A stretch of 64,000 nucleotides of DNA from Phymatolithon calcareum (Eukaryota; Rhodophyta; Florideophyceae; Hapalidiales), in contig OZ345353.1 in NCBI GenBank assembly GCA_977006965.1, forward strand, positions 3,286,001-3,350,000, given 5' to 3'. How positions within the stretch are numbered: the stretch's first letter is position 1; the number at the start of each line of letters is the position of its first letter. The notes below the pieces were generated by a model. It saw nothing but the letters and a program-made list of their open reading frames with translations, did no database searches and was not told the origin of the DNA. Of the stretch, positions 1 to 12,064 are shown piece by piece. A program made the translations under genes and the position numbers.

Positions 1-2619
1 TGGCAGTCGACATCTGAACCGGCCATTACCTTCGTCGCTTGTATTAGCTTCTAACCATGCCTTCAAGTGCTCCGCCCGTGCCGCCACCCCATTGTCGCCA
101 TTGCTGCGAGGTCGGTCATAGTCACGTTCCAGAACCCACTTTGCTCTTTCATCAACGCGGCGAACCATTCGGGCGTCAGCCTCTGAGTGTTTAGACACAC
201 GATTGGCAGAGTAACCAGGTCTCATTTCCTGAGGTGGCATGCTTGTAGGATCTTCAAGAAATTCGTTTCCAGAGTAGTAGCAGAAGTAGTGCACTTCGCG
301 AAGATATGAAATAACATGATCCAAACGGCTTTCGTCGGAAGACAGCGAGTCGAGCAGCTCATCTGTTAGAGAATTCAGTGCAGGGTCAATTTTGCGAAGC
401 TTGTCCAAATGGCGCATTATTTGTACTGCCTGGTTGGCATCTCGCTTCACTCTTATCGGATCAGCAAAAGGTCCAGGTAGAGTTCGGCCTTCGGAAAATT
501 TTCTGCGACGCTCCATATTTAGCATGCAGTCGATGGTGTACAAAGCTTCGGGATCGTCATCTTTCGCTTTCTCGACCTTTGCAAAAACAGAGTCCTTGTC
601 GTTATCTTTTTCCTCATCCACAACGTCCGAAGATTTCACGAGAGACCCTCGCACAATTTCTATAGCCCGTTTAGCTGTGTCTTCACTGTCGTACACAGCC
701 CAGCCAAATCGCTGCAAGTCACGAATTGGATTGATGTCTCCAAGTTTCAGTCTGCGAAGAGTAAAATGCTCTTTGCCGTCAGGGCCATGGCGTAGAGTTT
801 TGACAAGAGCTGCCCGGCTAAGATTTCTCGGAATTCCGCGCATGAAGATAGTATCCTTTTGATGTTGCCGACGAAGTGGTAGACATAATCCGTTCCTTGT
901 GTGGCTTTCCTTCTTAAGTTCCTTTCCAGACCGAACATCATCGTCAACATGAGCAACACTCGGCGAAGTCGATTTTTTGGAATCGTCCTTCAAAACATTC
1001 TTGGATGGGTCCTTTTCTTCAGCATCCACAAGCGCTTCCTGCTCCTCCGCCACAACTGCCTTATCCTCGTCAACATGGGCAACGCTTGGCAAAGACGAAT
1101 TTTTGGAATCATCCTTCAAAACAGGCTCAGATGGATCCTTTTCTTCAGCATCCAAGAGTGCTTCCTGCTTCTCCGCCACTACTGCCTTATCCTCCTTCAC
1201 TTGTTTAGTCTCTTCACCCAGTTCCTCGCTCGATCCCTCCTTCGCTACGTCAGACGATAGTACGTCGTCGGCCCCGTCGCTTGTATCTTTCATTGAAGTG
1301 TCTTCAGACACGGGGAGAACTGGATCAACTTTTGCTTCGGTAATCGATTCAACTTTCACTTCAGCTATAGATTCATCTTCCTTCGCTTCGACTTCTTTCG
1401 TTTCGTCATTTTTCGCTTCATCTGTCGCTCCGTCGTCAGTTGCTTTGGCGTCAAGAGTTTCTGGCTCCTGTACCGCTTCAGCTTTATGCTCATCTTCTGT
1501 CTTGCTCGGCTGTTCTATGGTGACGGAGGCCAACGCCAACTTGGCTTCATCAACCTGCACGGCAGAGGTATCCGGCATATCCACATCTTCAGCTTTCACA
1601 ACTTCTTCAAGGGCCTTTGGATCTCCCTTGCGGTCTTCAACAATCTCAATTACTTTCCCAGGCGATTCGCACTCAGATTTGTCATTCGAAGGGCCGCGGC
1701 GTGGTTCTTTCGGTGGGAGCGTCAGACAAGGGGCACAAACTTCGCTTCCGCCCTTTTCCCAAATTTCCTTGAACTCGACAGCACGATCAGACACCTCAAC
1801 CTCAATGCGCTTCACCCGGTCACAGACATACTGCGGATCGTATCTTTCCCGAAACCATTCCTCGTCTTTGTGCATATCGAAAAAACTGTTCGGCTGCCGC
1901 CGGGTAAACTCCTGCAAGTACGCCGTGTACCCATCTTGTGCAGCTTGAGGCGATATACTATCCGGTTGCTTGGCCAGATAATCCTTGAATGACATAGGCT
2001 CATTGGGATTCGTGGTGGAGCGACCCGGGGATCCTGAGGAGGAACCCGTCGTAGGTGCTTTGACATCAAGTTGGCCAGGGGCTTGAGTATCAGGAGCCTG
2101 TGGAATTCGATCGCGTCTGGGAGGTGGCGGCAAATTGTGATAAGAATCATTCAAGTTGGGAGCATTTTGCGGCGGACCTGCGAGCGTGGACGGCGGCTGA
2201 CCCTGTGGATAAGAGAATGAATTCTGGCGCATAGGCATGGGCGGCGCATGTCCGGGCATTGATGACATATCATGGTGGGGACCCATGTCATGCTGTGGCA
2301 TTCCCATAGGGGGATACGGCGGGGCGACGCCTGGAAGCTGTGGTTGTTGATACATGGCAATAGATGGCTGCCCCATTGCATGGGGTGCTCCAATTGCTGT
2401 CTGGGGTGCTTGGAACGGCTCTGGGTACCTACGTCGCTTGAAATCTTGACGATCACCGCCGAAATCCGGCTGAGAATCCCAATCACGGACGTTTCGCTGG
2501 GGATAATTCGGATGCTGCTGATGGTGTTGCGGTAATTGTTGCTGGTGGAACGGCTGTTGCATCATGTACGCATTATGGCCACCAGGTGCTTGGGGCGGCG
2601 GCGGGTACTGATTCCCCAT
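1..2619 (-). CDS. ARS2/SERRATE homologue, N-terminal 873 codons (runs off window)
   Basis: ARS2/SERRATE is the nuclear RNA effector that links the cap-binding complex to microprocessor and RNA-decay machineries. The frame is open from the ATG at 2619 to base 1, and an in-frame TGA lies just upstream at 2640-2638, which fixes the start. In order I see: a Pro/Gln/Met-rich leader (about residues 1-200); the conserved segment beginning MSFKDYLAKQ at residue 209, followed by YLQEFTRRQPNSFFDMHKDE and EEWFRERY, the hallmark of the family's N-terminal domain; an acidic Glu/Lys/Ser linker (about 360-575) that includes a 42-residue tandem duplication; an RRM-like block starting MRGIPRNLSR (about 591); and an EVHYFCYYSGNEF motif (about 776) typical of the family. 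The C-terminal zinc-finger part lies outside the window. No intron is seen. Family call is confident; length and C-terminus are unknown. Confidence 0.9.
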   Translation of the reverse strand, partial: MGNQYPPPPQAPGGHNAYMMQQPFHQQQLPQHHQQHPNYPQRNVRDWDSQPDFGGDRQDFKRRRYPEPFQAPQTAIGAPHAMGQPSIAMYQQPQLPGVAPPYPPMGMPQHDMGPHHDMSSMPGHAPPMPMRQNSFSYPQGQPPSTLAGPPQNAPNLNDSYHNLPPPPRRDRIPQAPDTQAPGQLDVKAPTTGSSSGSPGRSTTNPNEPMSFKDYLAKQPDSISPQAAQDGYTAYLQEFTRRQPNSFFDMHKDEEWFRERYDPQYVCDRVKRIEVEVSDRAVEFKEIWEKGGSEVCAPCLTLPPKEPRRGPSNDKSECESPGKVIEIVEDRKGDPKALEEVVKAEDVDMPDTSAVQVDEAKLALASVTIEQPSKTEDEHKAEAVQEPETLDAKATDDGATDEAKNDETKEVEAKEDESIAEVKVESITEAKVDPVLPVSEDTSMKDTSDGADDVLSSDVAKEGSSEELGEETKQVKEDKAVVAEKQEALLDAEEKDPSEPVLKDDSKNSSLPSVAHVDEDKAVVAEEQEALVDAEEKDPSKNVLKDDSKKSTSPSVAHVDDDVRSGKELKKESHTRNGLCLPLRRQHQKDTIFMRGIPRNLSRAALVKTLRHGPDGKEHFTLRRLKLGDINPIRDLQRFGWAVYDSEDTAKRAIEIVRGSLVKSSDVVDEEKDNDKDSVFAKVEKAKDDDPEALYTIDCMLNMERRRKFSEGRTLPGPFADPIRVKRDANQAVQIMRHLDKLRKIDPALNSLTDELLDSLSSDESRLDHVISYLREVHYFCYYSGNEFLEDPTSMPPQEMRPGYSANRVSKHSEADARMVRRVDERAKWVLERDYDRPRSNGDNGVAARAEHLKAWLEANTSDEGNGRFRCRLP

Positions 2620-3645
2620 GCGCCCATCGTAAGCTCTTCATTATCGTAAAAGTGCAATAACCAAGGATTTCGATATCATTTCGTATAAGATCGCAAATTC
2701 ACACGCGCGCAGGCAGAAGCAAAAGAAAATTAGGGAGAGAATTATTAGAAACTGAGTACATGTAATCGTAGATTCGTTGGCGAATATTGCAGCCTAAGAA
2801 GTCATCGATACATTATATACGGTGATGCCTGTTGTAACAACAATTCCACGTGCCCACGAATCTCGTTGACCTTCCCACCCTTTTTTAGGCTCGATTGTGT
2901 CCATAATCGTGACTGGACGAGGAGGTATATCAGTTTAGGCTGGGCAGGATTATAGTTGTAGTTGCCTGGCACACGAGGTAGGTATGTATATCAAAGCCCA
3001 AGGCGGAACAGGATTATGTTGAACCTAAGGATTATGAATCTTGTAACTTGTGGATGTATCACGTGTGGCTCCATGCCGCATGTAATTCGTGCAAAGAAAA
3101 TCGAAGAAGAATGAATGAATGAACTATAGCGTACCCATACATCGGCGCTTGATAAACAGGCGGGCCATGTGAAGGGCGACGCGGAACGCGCGGAACCCCG
3201 CGTGCCCCCTCATAGTCATCCATAATGTTCAAGTGATGAGGGGGACGTCGACAGGTTCACAGAAGGAATAGTGAGTGGAGTATAGCGGGGGCGCGTACTT
3301 TCTCCCTCCAAGTTTGTTCGCTCGGCAAACAGTCGCACGAGGTTGCCTGGCTTGACCACTGGGCGCCAAGAAAACAGTATCTATCGTGCCCTTGCATATT
3401 AAGGTCCCCTATTGCATGCAGCGATTCGCTGGAGCGCTCTCATATCATAACAAAATACTAAAAAAACATTTCTGTTTTTCAATTGAAAAACAAAAACATT
3501 TAATTAGGGTTTCAGTATCAAATGCACGTGGCCACACTGCACTGGGTTCCGGAACATCCGGTAAATTACATCTGTTATATTTCCAAATCAAAAACTAAAT
3601 TTAGGTTTTTCGTTTTTAGCTGTTTATGACAAATCGACTGCACGA

Positions 3646-3713
3646 GAATCGTCCTGTTGACATCAATAATATTTTTCCGCAGGTGCAGAAAAATATAATT
3701 GACAGGACGATTC
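3646..3713. repeat. imperfect inverted repeat (68 nt)
   Basis: The outer arms GAATCGTCCTGT and ACAGGACGATTC pair perfectly. The inner part pairs with a few mismatches around AATATTTTTC / GAAAAATAT. No gene overlaps it. It may be a tiny foldback element. Confidence 0.7.
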
Positions 3714-4546
3714 CTACTGTATCTCAATACTTTCGCAGATAATTGTACTGTAGTGGAATTTGGGTCAGAAAAATTATTAATTTTCAGGACTTGTAACGGA
3801 ATCGTTGAGAGATCGAAAGAATCCATTTACTGTATCGTACCCACAGCCCACACGACACGCCTTTCAAAAATTGGTGTTTCTTCATCGGTATGATAGGTCA
3901 ACTCCAATCAATTTTGGAATAAAAATAAATACTTTGGGTAAAATATCGAGTTATAGTAAATCCTTGTTAAATAAATACCCTATGTGGAACGACTTGATAT
4001 CCAGCAAGAAGTGAACTCGAATCATAAGTCACGGATCACACGTGTACATCTGCGTGGCTATGAAACAGCGGAGATTCTAAAATCAGCTAATATTTTCAAT
4101 ATAAAATAATAAGGTGGAGTAAATACTGTCACCTCGGCCCCAGTACAGTCCACACGTGTACAACTGAAGAAGAGATGCTATGCGTCGGCATCAAACAAAT
4201 AAACAATTTTCAATCATGTGCCATGATCAGAGTCTGGGAATGTGTTTTCAAATCGAATATTTAGCGCACCTTAAAAAATCATTAACTTTAGGCGCATCAT
4301 GTTTCTGTTCATCGAATATCCGTGAAAGTGAGAATATTCTGATTTCAAGGATCCATGGAACGAAGATAGACCGTAGTGCCAAATGTTTCACCAAAATCTA
4401 ATATCATAATGAGGCACATGAAATTTGAAAATAATTTTAGCTCTCACCGCAGAATGGAATAGAGGACAGCAGATGTCATATCATATATGGCTCTGTACTA
4501 GATTTTTGAGCAGTACTGTAAATGACACGTACTTGTGGTCAAATGA

Positions 4547-4582
4547 TTGGTGATTTCAGAGATGCGTCTCGGAAATCACCAA
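4547..4582. repeat. stem-loop, 16-bp arms
   Basis: TTGGTGATTTCAGAGA pairs with TCTCGGAAATCACCAA with one mismatch around a 4-nt loop. It lies in gene-free DNA. Confidence 0.7.
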
Positions 4583-6970
4583 CCAGTGCCTAGGCCGGAA
4601 TCCGACTCAAATCCGCGGATTCGAATCGGGTTACGGTCAGGCGAAAGTCACAACATCAACCTGCCCATGAAAATGACCTTGACGTTGCGTGACCTGCTAG
4701 AGGCCTTGCACACTATTCCGCGTTGATGGTCTTGAAGAAGAGAGCCAGCTTCTGCGCAGTTACCACATTCACATACGAGCCGTCAATGGGCATGACGTAG
4801 AACAAAACCATAACTTGAAGATATGTTGGGAATGTTTAACAAAGTACAGTAGACGCAACGATTTTCGGTAGTGGATGAGCAGCTTTACAATACAAACACG
4901 CGGAATGTTGAAGTTAAGGGATGAGCGGCTCCATCATAGTCAGAAATAGGGTCAATTGCTAAAGAGCGAACCGCACCGCACCGCACCACATATGATCGAA
5001 AACAGCCTTGAGCCAGCGAACCCCTACACACAGGAGGAACTCAGCCTGCAACCGGATGGATCCTGATGTTTTCTTCGTCCCTAATGAACCGATAGTGTCG
5101 CTCATAAGCCTACGCGTTGACCAGCCCAATTCCGCTTATGAACGTCGACCCTAATCTTTGCCGGACGGAACATCTGATGCCAATCCATAAACTACGAAAA
5201 GCAGGACCTCCGATACCGACTAAGCACGTCTGTGCACCATGAAACACACGAATGTTATGCCCCGTGACCAATTCTACCGCGTTACAATGGGATGCCAAAT
5301 GTATGGTACACTTATGCGTTATTCAACGCAGATTGCACACTCCGAAAGCACGAATGAAACCAGGCACAAGTCTTCAACAATGCCATTGTCTAAGGCGCTT
5401 TTTTCCCTTCATTCCACTTATCTCTCAGGCGAACCCCAACATGGGACGTCTGTGGTGTGTAGGTGTCATGTCAACATACCAATGATTCCGCCTTTTCGTC
5501 CCGCGTCGGCAGAAAATAAGAGCCTCACTTTACAAAACACAATTGCTGCCTGAGAAAATGTGCTAATGCATTCAGCCGCGTTTGCCATCGCGGTCGGTAA
5601 ACATGCCAGCCCTGAAGGCAAGTTCAGCACCGAAACCGCCCCCTCCTTCATCTAGCTCATCGGCACTAAGGCACACGATAAAGCGCACGATGGGGGCGTC
5701 AACGAAACTTGGATTTCTAGCACTCGACATGTTTCCCCTTCCGGCTTGTAGATTCGAGGGCGATAATGTTGTGATCGGGTACAGAAAACTCTGCGTCCAT
5801 CTGCATATCACCTAGAGGAACAAGAAGGGCTCTGAATGTCGTAGTTACGCCCCAACGCCAATCTCTGTCTGTGCTGCACGCTTCGCGACCGCGCAGAATA
5901 GTGCAGCGTGCTGTTCCCAATGCGGAAAAGAGGTACTAATAAAACGTTTCCCAAGCTCTCGAGAAATGGCACGACCATGGTGCACGTGGACAGCGCGATT
6001 GGACACACGCTTTTCTCTGGAGAACCATTTGCTCTGGACCGCGTCAATAGACCTTATTGCAACTCTCGCCAATTCTTCAGCGATGAATGAGTGCACGTTT
6101 ATGTTCTGTGTCTGGGCCAACGCACCGCATGGTTGCAGCTCGAATTCTGCTGACGTCCACCGCGTTGAGCTGAGCAGTGTATCTTGGCATGCCAACTGCT
6201 TCATCTTCGGAGCGAGCAGCTGCATGGCAATCGGGGGGCTCACGGGGGACACGTAGCACTACCCGCCGGCGCTATAGCGTGGTGGTCGCCGCTAATCGCT
6301 TAGAAGCGCGCGATGGGGAGGTTTAATTCAGAAATGCAGCAAGTGAAAGTGATGCATGTACGGACGATTGTCATTGCGCCAGTCAGACTTGTCTTGGTAA
6401 TTCTTGACTTTGTCCTTGATGTGCTTCGCTGTGGTCCCTAACTTTATAGAGAGCTTTCCAGCATTGGAGCGTTTATACCGCCGATTGCCACTGCGCATTA
6501 CCAACAAAACGCAAATGTAATACTGAAAATGGGGGCCCAAAACGACTTACTAGAAGATCCATTAGCGCGACTTGCATATGTTTGCGTTCTTCGCTGATTC
6601 TCAAGCATGAGCGGAGATGGTTCTCCTCACACACAGATTCCCACGACCTTGCAATTCGTCAAACTCGAAACATCAGCAAAAAGTCGCCCATGTCTTGTTA
6701 AGCGCCGTTCATGCAACTTGCCAGTATGCAAAGGATCGTTGTTTTGCCTGATATGCAGTAGATCTCAGGTTGGATCTACGAAGGTTCGAGGTCGACCGGG
6801 ATCATCGAAATTTTTCAGGCATTGATCATATCCGGCCAAAAATTAGTGAAAAAACAAAGTTTGAAAGAGATCCCGAGCGAGATAGCTGTAGATTGTATTC
6901 CCTCATTCGAGATCCGGCACGAACAAGCAATGCATCCGCTTGCAGCCTTACTCCACAGATACCCATCACA

Positions 6971-7867
6971 ATGAACAAAGTACCTGCGTTTTTAACGGGC
7001 GCTCTTGCCCCAAGACTACCATCTACTGCAACTCGCAGCTTTCGCGGAGGTGCGGTGTGCATGGGACGTCGGAGCGAAAAAATTAAGAATCGGAAAGAGT
7101 CGCAAACTCGCGCGCGCACAAAGGTGTTTGCTCGAATCGGAAAAATGATAACTATGGCCGCAAAGAGCGGTGGTCCAGACATCACCAGGAACAAAGCTCT
7201 CGCCGACGCGTTGGAGGCTGGAAGGGCAGTGAACTTCCCAAAGGATACGGCTGAAAAAGCAATTGCGCGCGCCTCCAGCTTGGATCAGGCTGATTTTAAG
7301 GAAAGTTCATTCGAAGTCTACGGACACGGCGGCGTGGTAAGTTTCGAGCGAACGTGTTTTCTGTCTGAAGTCGCGTGTAACAGTTGCTAACAGTTCGCTT
7401 CTCAATGGCGGTGAATGCAGGGCATGTACGTTGAGATTCTGACAGACAATGTGAACCGTGCGTCTGCAGATGTGCGCACGGTTGTGACGAGAAACAAATT
7501 GAAAATTGCATCACCGGGCAGTGTGGCGTTCAATTTCAACAGAATGGGCGTGATACTTGTGGACGCAGAAACTGTATCGGATGATGACGAAATTCTGCTC
7601 ACTGCTGTGGAGGCAGGTGCAGAGGAATGTGATCGCGATCCCGGTAACGAAGAATTTTATCGAATTGTCACCCAGCAAGCTGCATTGAACAGTACAAGAA
7701 AAGTGCTGATGGATGCGGGGTATGCGGTCGAATCGGCGCAGTTAGAAATGGTACCGAAGAGCATGGTCGACGTATCCGCAGAAGATGCGGAGCTTAATAT
7801 TAAAGCTGTGGAGCTTTTGGAGGATTTGGACGACGTCGATGGCGTATACACTAACATGACATCCTAA
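6971..7867 (+). CDS. YebC/PmpR/TACO1-family protein, probably organellar
   Basis: YebC-family proteins act in translation or transcription; the mitochondrial member TACO1 and bacterial members are DNA/RNA-binding factors. Exons are 6971-7336 and 7421-7867, giving 270 aa. The 84-bp intron (7337-7420) begins GTAAGT, ends TGCAG, and has a CTAAC branch-like motif at 7387-7391. Splicing joins YGHGGV to GMYVEILTDNVNRA, which restores the family's glycine-rich strand in frame. Other family signatures are the IKNRKE start of the conserved region, ARIGKMITMAAKSGGPD, NFPKDTAEKAIARA, FNFNRMGVI and the acidic C-terminus with DDVDGVYTNM. About 35 residues before the conserved core (with Phe, Arg and Ser, ending near AVCMGRR) look like a transit peptide, plastid more likely than mitochondrion. 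Plastid targeting is inference. Confidence 0.93.
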
Positions 7868-8485
7868 TCAATTCTTCGCAGACGGTGGGTGCGGCGATCC
7901 GCTGGGCGGCAAACTTTAGCTAACTGCTTCCATGCACCAGAGCTATAAGCAGACGTGTCTTGTTCGGCTTTTTTAGTGTCTAATGTACGAGAGTTGAACG
8001 ATTTTATTGAGCGACAAGTTTGTTGGCGGATGCGAAAGAACAGCAGAGATATTCGCTGACCTGAGCTATTTCACAGTGTGCGTGAGGACCACTTTTTGTG
8101 CTTCAGACAAATTTGACGGCGAGAAGGTTGGTCGCCAGTTAATTGGTTGCCAACGGCCAACTAGGAGGTGATACAATGATGTGGCTCGCTTCGAGCGCCC
8201 AAAGAGTGGAACTAGAGCGTTGATGGCGGCGACTGTGACTGGATAAGCTTTGCCAATGCGTGCGAACAGGCCGAGCCAAAAGAGTCGCGTGAGATTGTGA
8301 ATGACAACTGCGCAATTTGCAAACAATGAAGATTTTTTCTGTTGCTTTGCAGAGTTCCTTATTTTCTCCTTTAAAAAGACAGTTATCTGGTTCAGTGAGC
8401 TGAAGCTTTAAGCTACCAAGCCTTGTTGACGAGCGGCATACTCTCCGTTCTCTGCGATCGATAGGCCCAAAAATTTAGGTGCATT

Positions 8486-8520
8486 GGTGGCTGAGTTTCC
8501 ATCATGGAAACTTAGCCACC
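8486..8520. repeat. stem-loop, 15-bp arms
   Basis: GGTGGCTGAGTTTCC pairs with GGAAACTTAGCCACC (one mismatch, a G.U pair in RNA) around an ATCAT loop. No T-run follows, so it is not a terminator-like structure. Confidence 0.75.
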
Positions 8521-9594
8521 TTGTCACCCATGTGCATAGCATATACAGAGCGGTACAGTACGGCTCCAAAAAATCCTCAAAAATGTTCTTTCCAGGCACG
8601 GCCACCAACGGCACACACCTCTCTAAAACCACGAGAGTGCTTACCATTCGTGATGGATAATTAGTTGGCTGAGGATAAGATCGCTTTCAATGGATCACAC
8701 TCGAGCACTTAAGTAGCTGAAAGCAAACTCGGTCACCCCGCCAAGATCATCTTGGATACCAGCTCACCTTATCGCTCGTGAAACTGCCCAACCTCGGTTC
8801 CGCAAGTGTTAAGGGGTACGTCCCTGCCACGATGAACGCACTGACTGTAGGAATAGATGTCGATCAACTGCCTGCCGGTGACGGGAGCAAGGACGCTGAA
8901 CGAGCTTCGAGGGTTACCGAAATCCAATCGCAAAATAAGGGTAATGACGGTGACGTCGTCTGCCTACGTCTACATTCGGACCGGCATCCCTAACCAAGAT
9001 AAGCTGCTGAGTACCCAGGGGGCATAATGATGCCGATTTGGGAAGAAGGCGCCGTCTCCAACCCAATGTGACGAGGTCGTCTACGAAAGTTGACTACCGC
9101 GCGCAGATACCTCCCGATGGCCTTATTCGGCGTCCCGCATGGCTGGACAATAAAGAACCTATTAGGGCATGGGGAGGCATCTGCGCGCGGTAGCCACTTG
9201 TCCTTGACGACGACGTCAAGTTGGGTTGGAGGCGGTTGACCTCGTCCAGGACTTGGCGCCTTCTTCCCAAAACGGAAGCATCGCGCCCCCTGAACATATG
9301 CGTGAGGTTCAACATAGCGGAAAGTTGCGCTTGCACTGCTAAGCAAAGTTTTCCAATTCTTCGGCGGCATGGGGATGTATTCTTACGCTTTGTGCTGGTT
9401 CTCGAAGAGGTGCGAAAACGTCGCGATAAGACCGAACGACGTCTACCAGCGGGTCCGACCAGTTTTCACATCGAACAGGAGAACAAAATGCCAAAATTTT
9501 CTCGTCGAGGGAATTATCATTGTACGTTGCGCAGCAGTCGAGCACGACGTTGCTGGCCTTCTCCACATCGCAGACGTGCCTCATATGACCAAGA

Positions 9595-9718
9595 AATCAA
9601 GGATTGGGTGGACATCGCGCTTCGACTTCCACACAAAGGAAACCGTCAATTTCTCAATTTCTCTTGACGGTTTACTTCGAGTGAAAGTCGAAACACGCAG
9701 TCCACTCAATCCTTGATT
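9595..9718. repeat. 124-nt foldback (55-bp imperfect arms)
   Basis: The left arm starts AATCAAGGATTGGGTGGAC and ends AAACCGTCAA. The right arm is its imperfect reverse complement, starting TTGACGGTTT and ending CCACTCAATCCTTGATT. About 10-13 of 55 positions mismatch, several of them G.U-compatible, and the loop is about 14 nt. A partial second copy of the inner arm (TTCTCTTGACGGTTTCCTTG) occurs at 9803-9822. It could be a small foldback transposon or a transcribed hairpin-RNA precursor; sequence alone does not decide. Confidence 0.8.
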
Positions 9719-11552
9719 AAATGCCAATATCCCTAGGAAAGCGTCCAAAAAATCAAAAATCAATTGATCAATTCTTTGGGCGCCTTCCTCTGGATATTGG
9801 TAATTCTCTTGACGGTTTCCTTGGAGCGGAGAAAGCATTAAAATTGCGCAGCCGACATCGGAACGTCATATCTGTCCTCTTCGCCAGTGCGTGGTCGCTC
9901 AACAAAAGGGACTACGAGAAACATAAGCGGGATCCTTCGACCCCTACATGTTGGCTGGTCAACTCCGTTTCAACCGACGATCTCCAAGTCAAGGTTGTAT
10001 TGGAAACAGTGGAATTCAAGCGGTCAAGCAGATTGCCAACCGGTCTTGACGTACTGGACAAGAAGTTCAACCGAAAAATCAGTCCAGCACAACGTGGACA
10101 TGTAGTCCAGGGAGTTTTCAAGGGCACCCAGCCGGTTCCCGCACATATGAATGGCGATATCATCGCGATTGGGCTCGACCTGGTCTTATTGAAGCGGATA
10201 CAACGGTACGAGCACTCGTAAATCTTCTGCTTTCGCGCAATTAGGGACCAGTTTTTCCATCAAGAGATACAGTTGTGACAATCTGTCAATACATGCCGCA
10301 AAATTTCGAAAAGACTAGGCGTGACACTGTCGCAGCCTATAATGCTGCTGTTCAGAGTTTCGGTAACGTTACGCTGATGCAAGTGCGGGAAGCGCGAGCG
10401 TATGCAAAGGTTGTTCAAGACACTTTGTCGGAGGTGATGGACGAGCTTTTGAGTCCGCTAAGGCGATAGAAGGGATTCTCACGTCTCCGCGCGGGGGAGA
10501 GGGCGATTCATCACATGGAGACGTCACTTCTGTTAGACCAGGAACAAGTTGATCTACGACGGTTGAAGGGGAAAGACAGGAGACGGAAGAAGAAGGTGCT
10601 GTACTGTTGTCCCTGGGTTGTGTATTTCGGAGATGCATTATAGAAGTTCGGAAAATCCAGACTTGTTCCATAGCAGAAGCTGTCCTGTGGGCGGCGTGAC
10701 GAGTACCGGACATCTGCACGTTATCGCTGCTGTACCAACAGTCAAATGTGGGTGACTTTGATCGAGACGTGAAAGCAGCGTGCAACGTGGGAGCATGTGG
10801 TGTCCACATGCTTCTTAAAATTGAGTGTCCATAGGTTCTAACAAGGTCGTAGTGCACTCCCACACTAGGGCATATACAGTGTTCATACGCAATCCTTTTA
10901 ACTCTTGTTTATAAGGGGAGGAGTACTATTGCTTTTAGATGACAATAAACAGGTCGCGAAAGCTCCTCTGACGCATGGAAGTACGGGTGCACACAGAAGC
11001 GTGTAGCGAGTTCACGAAAGTTATTGCAATGACAGAGCAACTGTTTTGCCCAGCTCACGGGTATGTTTCCTGGCCATTACGGGTTCCTGCATGTTTTGAA
11101 GCAGACGATTGAAAAGGAGTATGCGGATAAGTATCACGATGAATTATATCTCTTGGTAAAATGTGACATGTCTGAATGTATGTGTCGAAAAAAAAAAAGA
11201 TGAAGCGCCTACATGAGAATGCCCATTCCGCAAATATAGCACATCATTCCTGTCTAAACGGCGTACGCACAGTGCCACACTAGTCGTTGCAGTTGGCCAC
11301 CACCGTGGTTGTGCTCCGCCAGCCTCATGAACTGTGACCACATTCGCTCTATACGAGTCGACACAATAGAGAAACGTTGTATTTCGAGCCGCGTTTCTTC
11401 CCTTGGATGGAACTTTTTCAAGAGTCTGACATTCTCATCATTGGAAGGGCTTATCTCGGAGCGTGCGTTGGGCAGGGCATAGCAGCATTTATATTGTTTT
11501 TTCTCCATCTAGTGGGCAATACGGAAGTGAGAATAATTCGTGTCCTCAAATA

Positions 11553-11587
11553 GGTGGCGTTTTCTTTGTTGTGTGACAAACGCCACC
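11553..11587. repeat. short stem-loop (GGTGGCGTTT arms)
   Basis: GGTGGCGTTT pairs exactly with AAACGCCACC across a 15-nt loop. It lies in intergenic DNA. Confidence 0.65.
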
Positions 11588-11973
11588 GAGGAAATCCGAA
11601 GATTAGCTGTGCTGTCATAACTCGACGCGTCAATTGCGAAAGGGCAATGGAGCACAATACGAGGCTATCTCCTGGAGCTGACGAAATGCGCCATGGCGCC
11701 TGCATTCCGTTCTTTCAGTCCGCAAAGTCATCTCTTCTACAAAATATCTTATTTCGATTAATTCTTTCTGCCAATGAATAGGTGCCAAATAGTACGATTT
11801 TGCCAAAATGGCCAATAAATTTGCAGGAGTAAATGGACAGAATGTGGCAGCTATCCATTGGCCATAATGCAAAAAGCTTTCACATGCACAACGCTACACT
11901 CCGTACAGCACACATCGCCTTTCGTTCCATGTACGTAAAAACACTCCATACTCCACGAACAGTGCTTAACCTC

Positions 11974-12064
11974 TTCCCACGCTCACCCACGGAATATAGT
12001 TTTCCCACGCTCTCACCCAGACGAAAGAGTTTACTCACCCTTTCCGCCAGTTCCCTTTCCCACA
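11974..12064 (+). promoter_or_regulatory. pyrimidine-rich leader with CCCACGCTC repeats
   Basis: The ~90 bp before the ATG at 12065 are C/T-rich and hold two copies of TTCCCACGCTC followed by ACCCA (11974 and 12002) and a related TTTCCCACAATG at the start codon. This looks like a promoter or 5'-UTR, but no known factor site is recognised. Confidence 0.35.

Larger units (their letters stand above)
2620..6970. other. gene-poor intergenic region with small hairpins
   Basis: Only short overlapping open frames on both strands, none with a recognisable domain. On the minus strand between about 6250 and 5470 three to four short frames follow one another with frame changes; they might be a decayed gene, but I cannot name it. 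Two clear stem-loops occur (3646-3713 and 4547-4582). The ARS2 promoter must lie at the left end, but I see no diagnostic element. Confidence 0.6.
7868..12064. other. 4.2-kb region without a convincing gene
   Basis: Many short frames on both strands, none with a recognisable domain. The longest plus-strand frame (9721-10221, 166 codons) starts right after the foldback at 9595-9718 and shares a short repeated motif with it, so I suspect mobile-element debris. Hairpins at 8486-8520 and 11553-11587 and the long foldback at 9595-9718 are the only clear structures. The last ~90 bp before 12065 are pyrimidine-rich and are described separately. Confidence 0.6.

Noticed and set aside
977-1948. Long Ser/Thr-rich plus-strand frame
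   Set aside because: It is the antisense shadow of the Glu/Lys-rich linker of ARS2, whose conserved domains are on the minus strand.
4590-4660. tRNA-like T-arm sequence (GGATTCGAATCG)
   Set aside because: No acceptor stem, anticodon arm or correct spacing could be built around it.
5466-6252. Series of minus-strand frames that might be one gene
   Set aside because: Three frame changes within 800 bp, no splice-like borders and no recognisable domain. Mentioned only as possible debris.
9721-10221. 166-codon plus-strand frame starting after the foldback
   Set aside because: No domain, its reverse strand is also open over long parts, and its start overlaps repeat-like sequence.
10369-10863. 164-codon minus-strand frame
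   Set aside because: Low-complexity, no motif, and no codon pattern like the real genes nearby.
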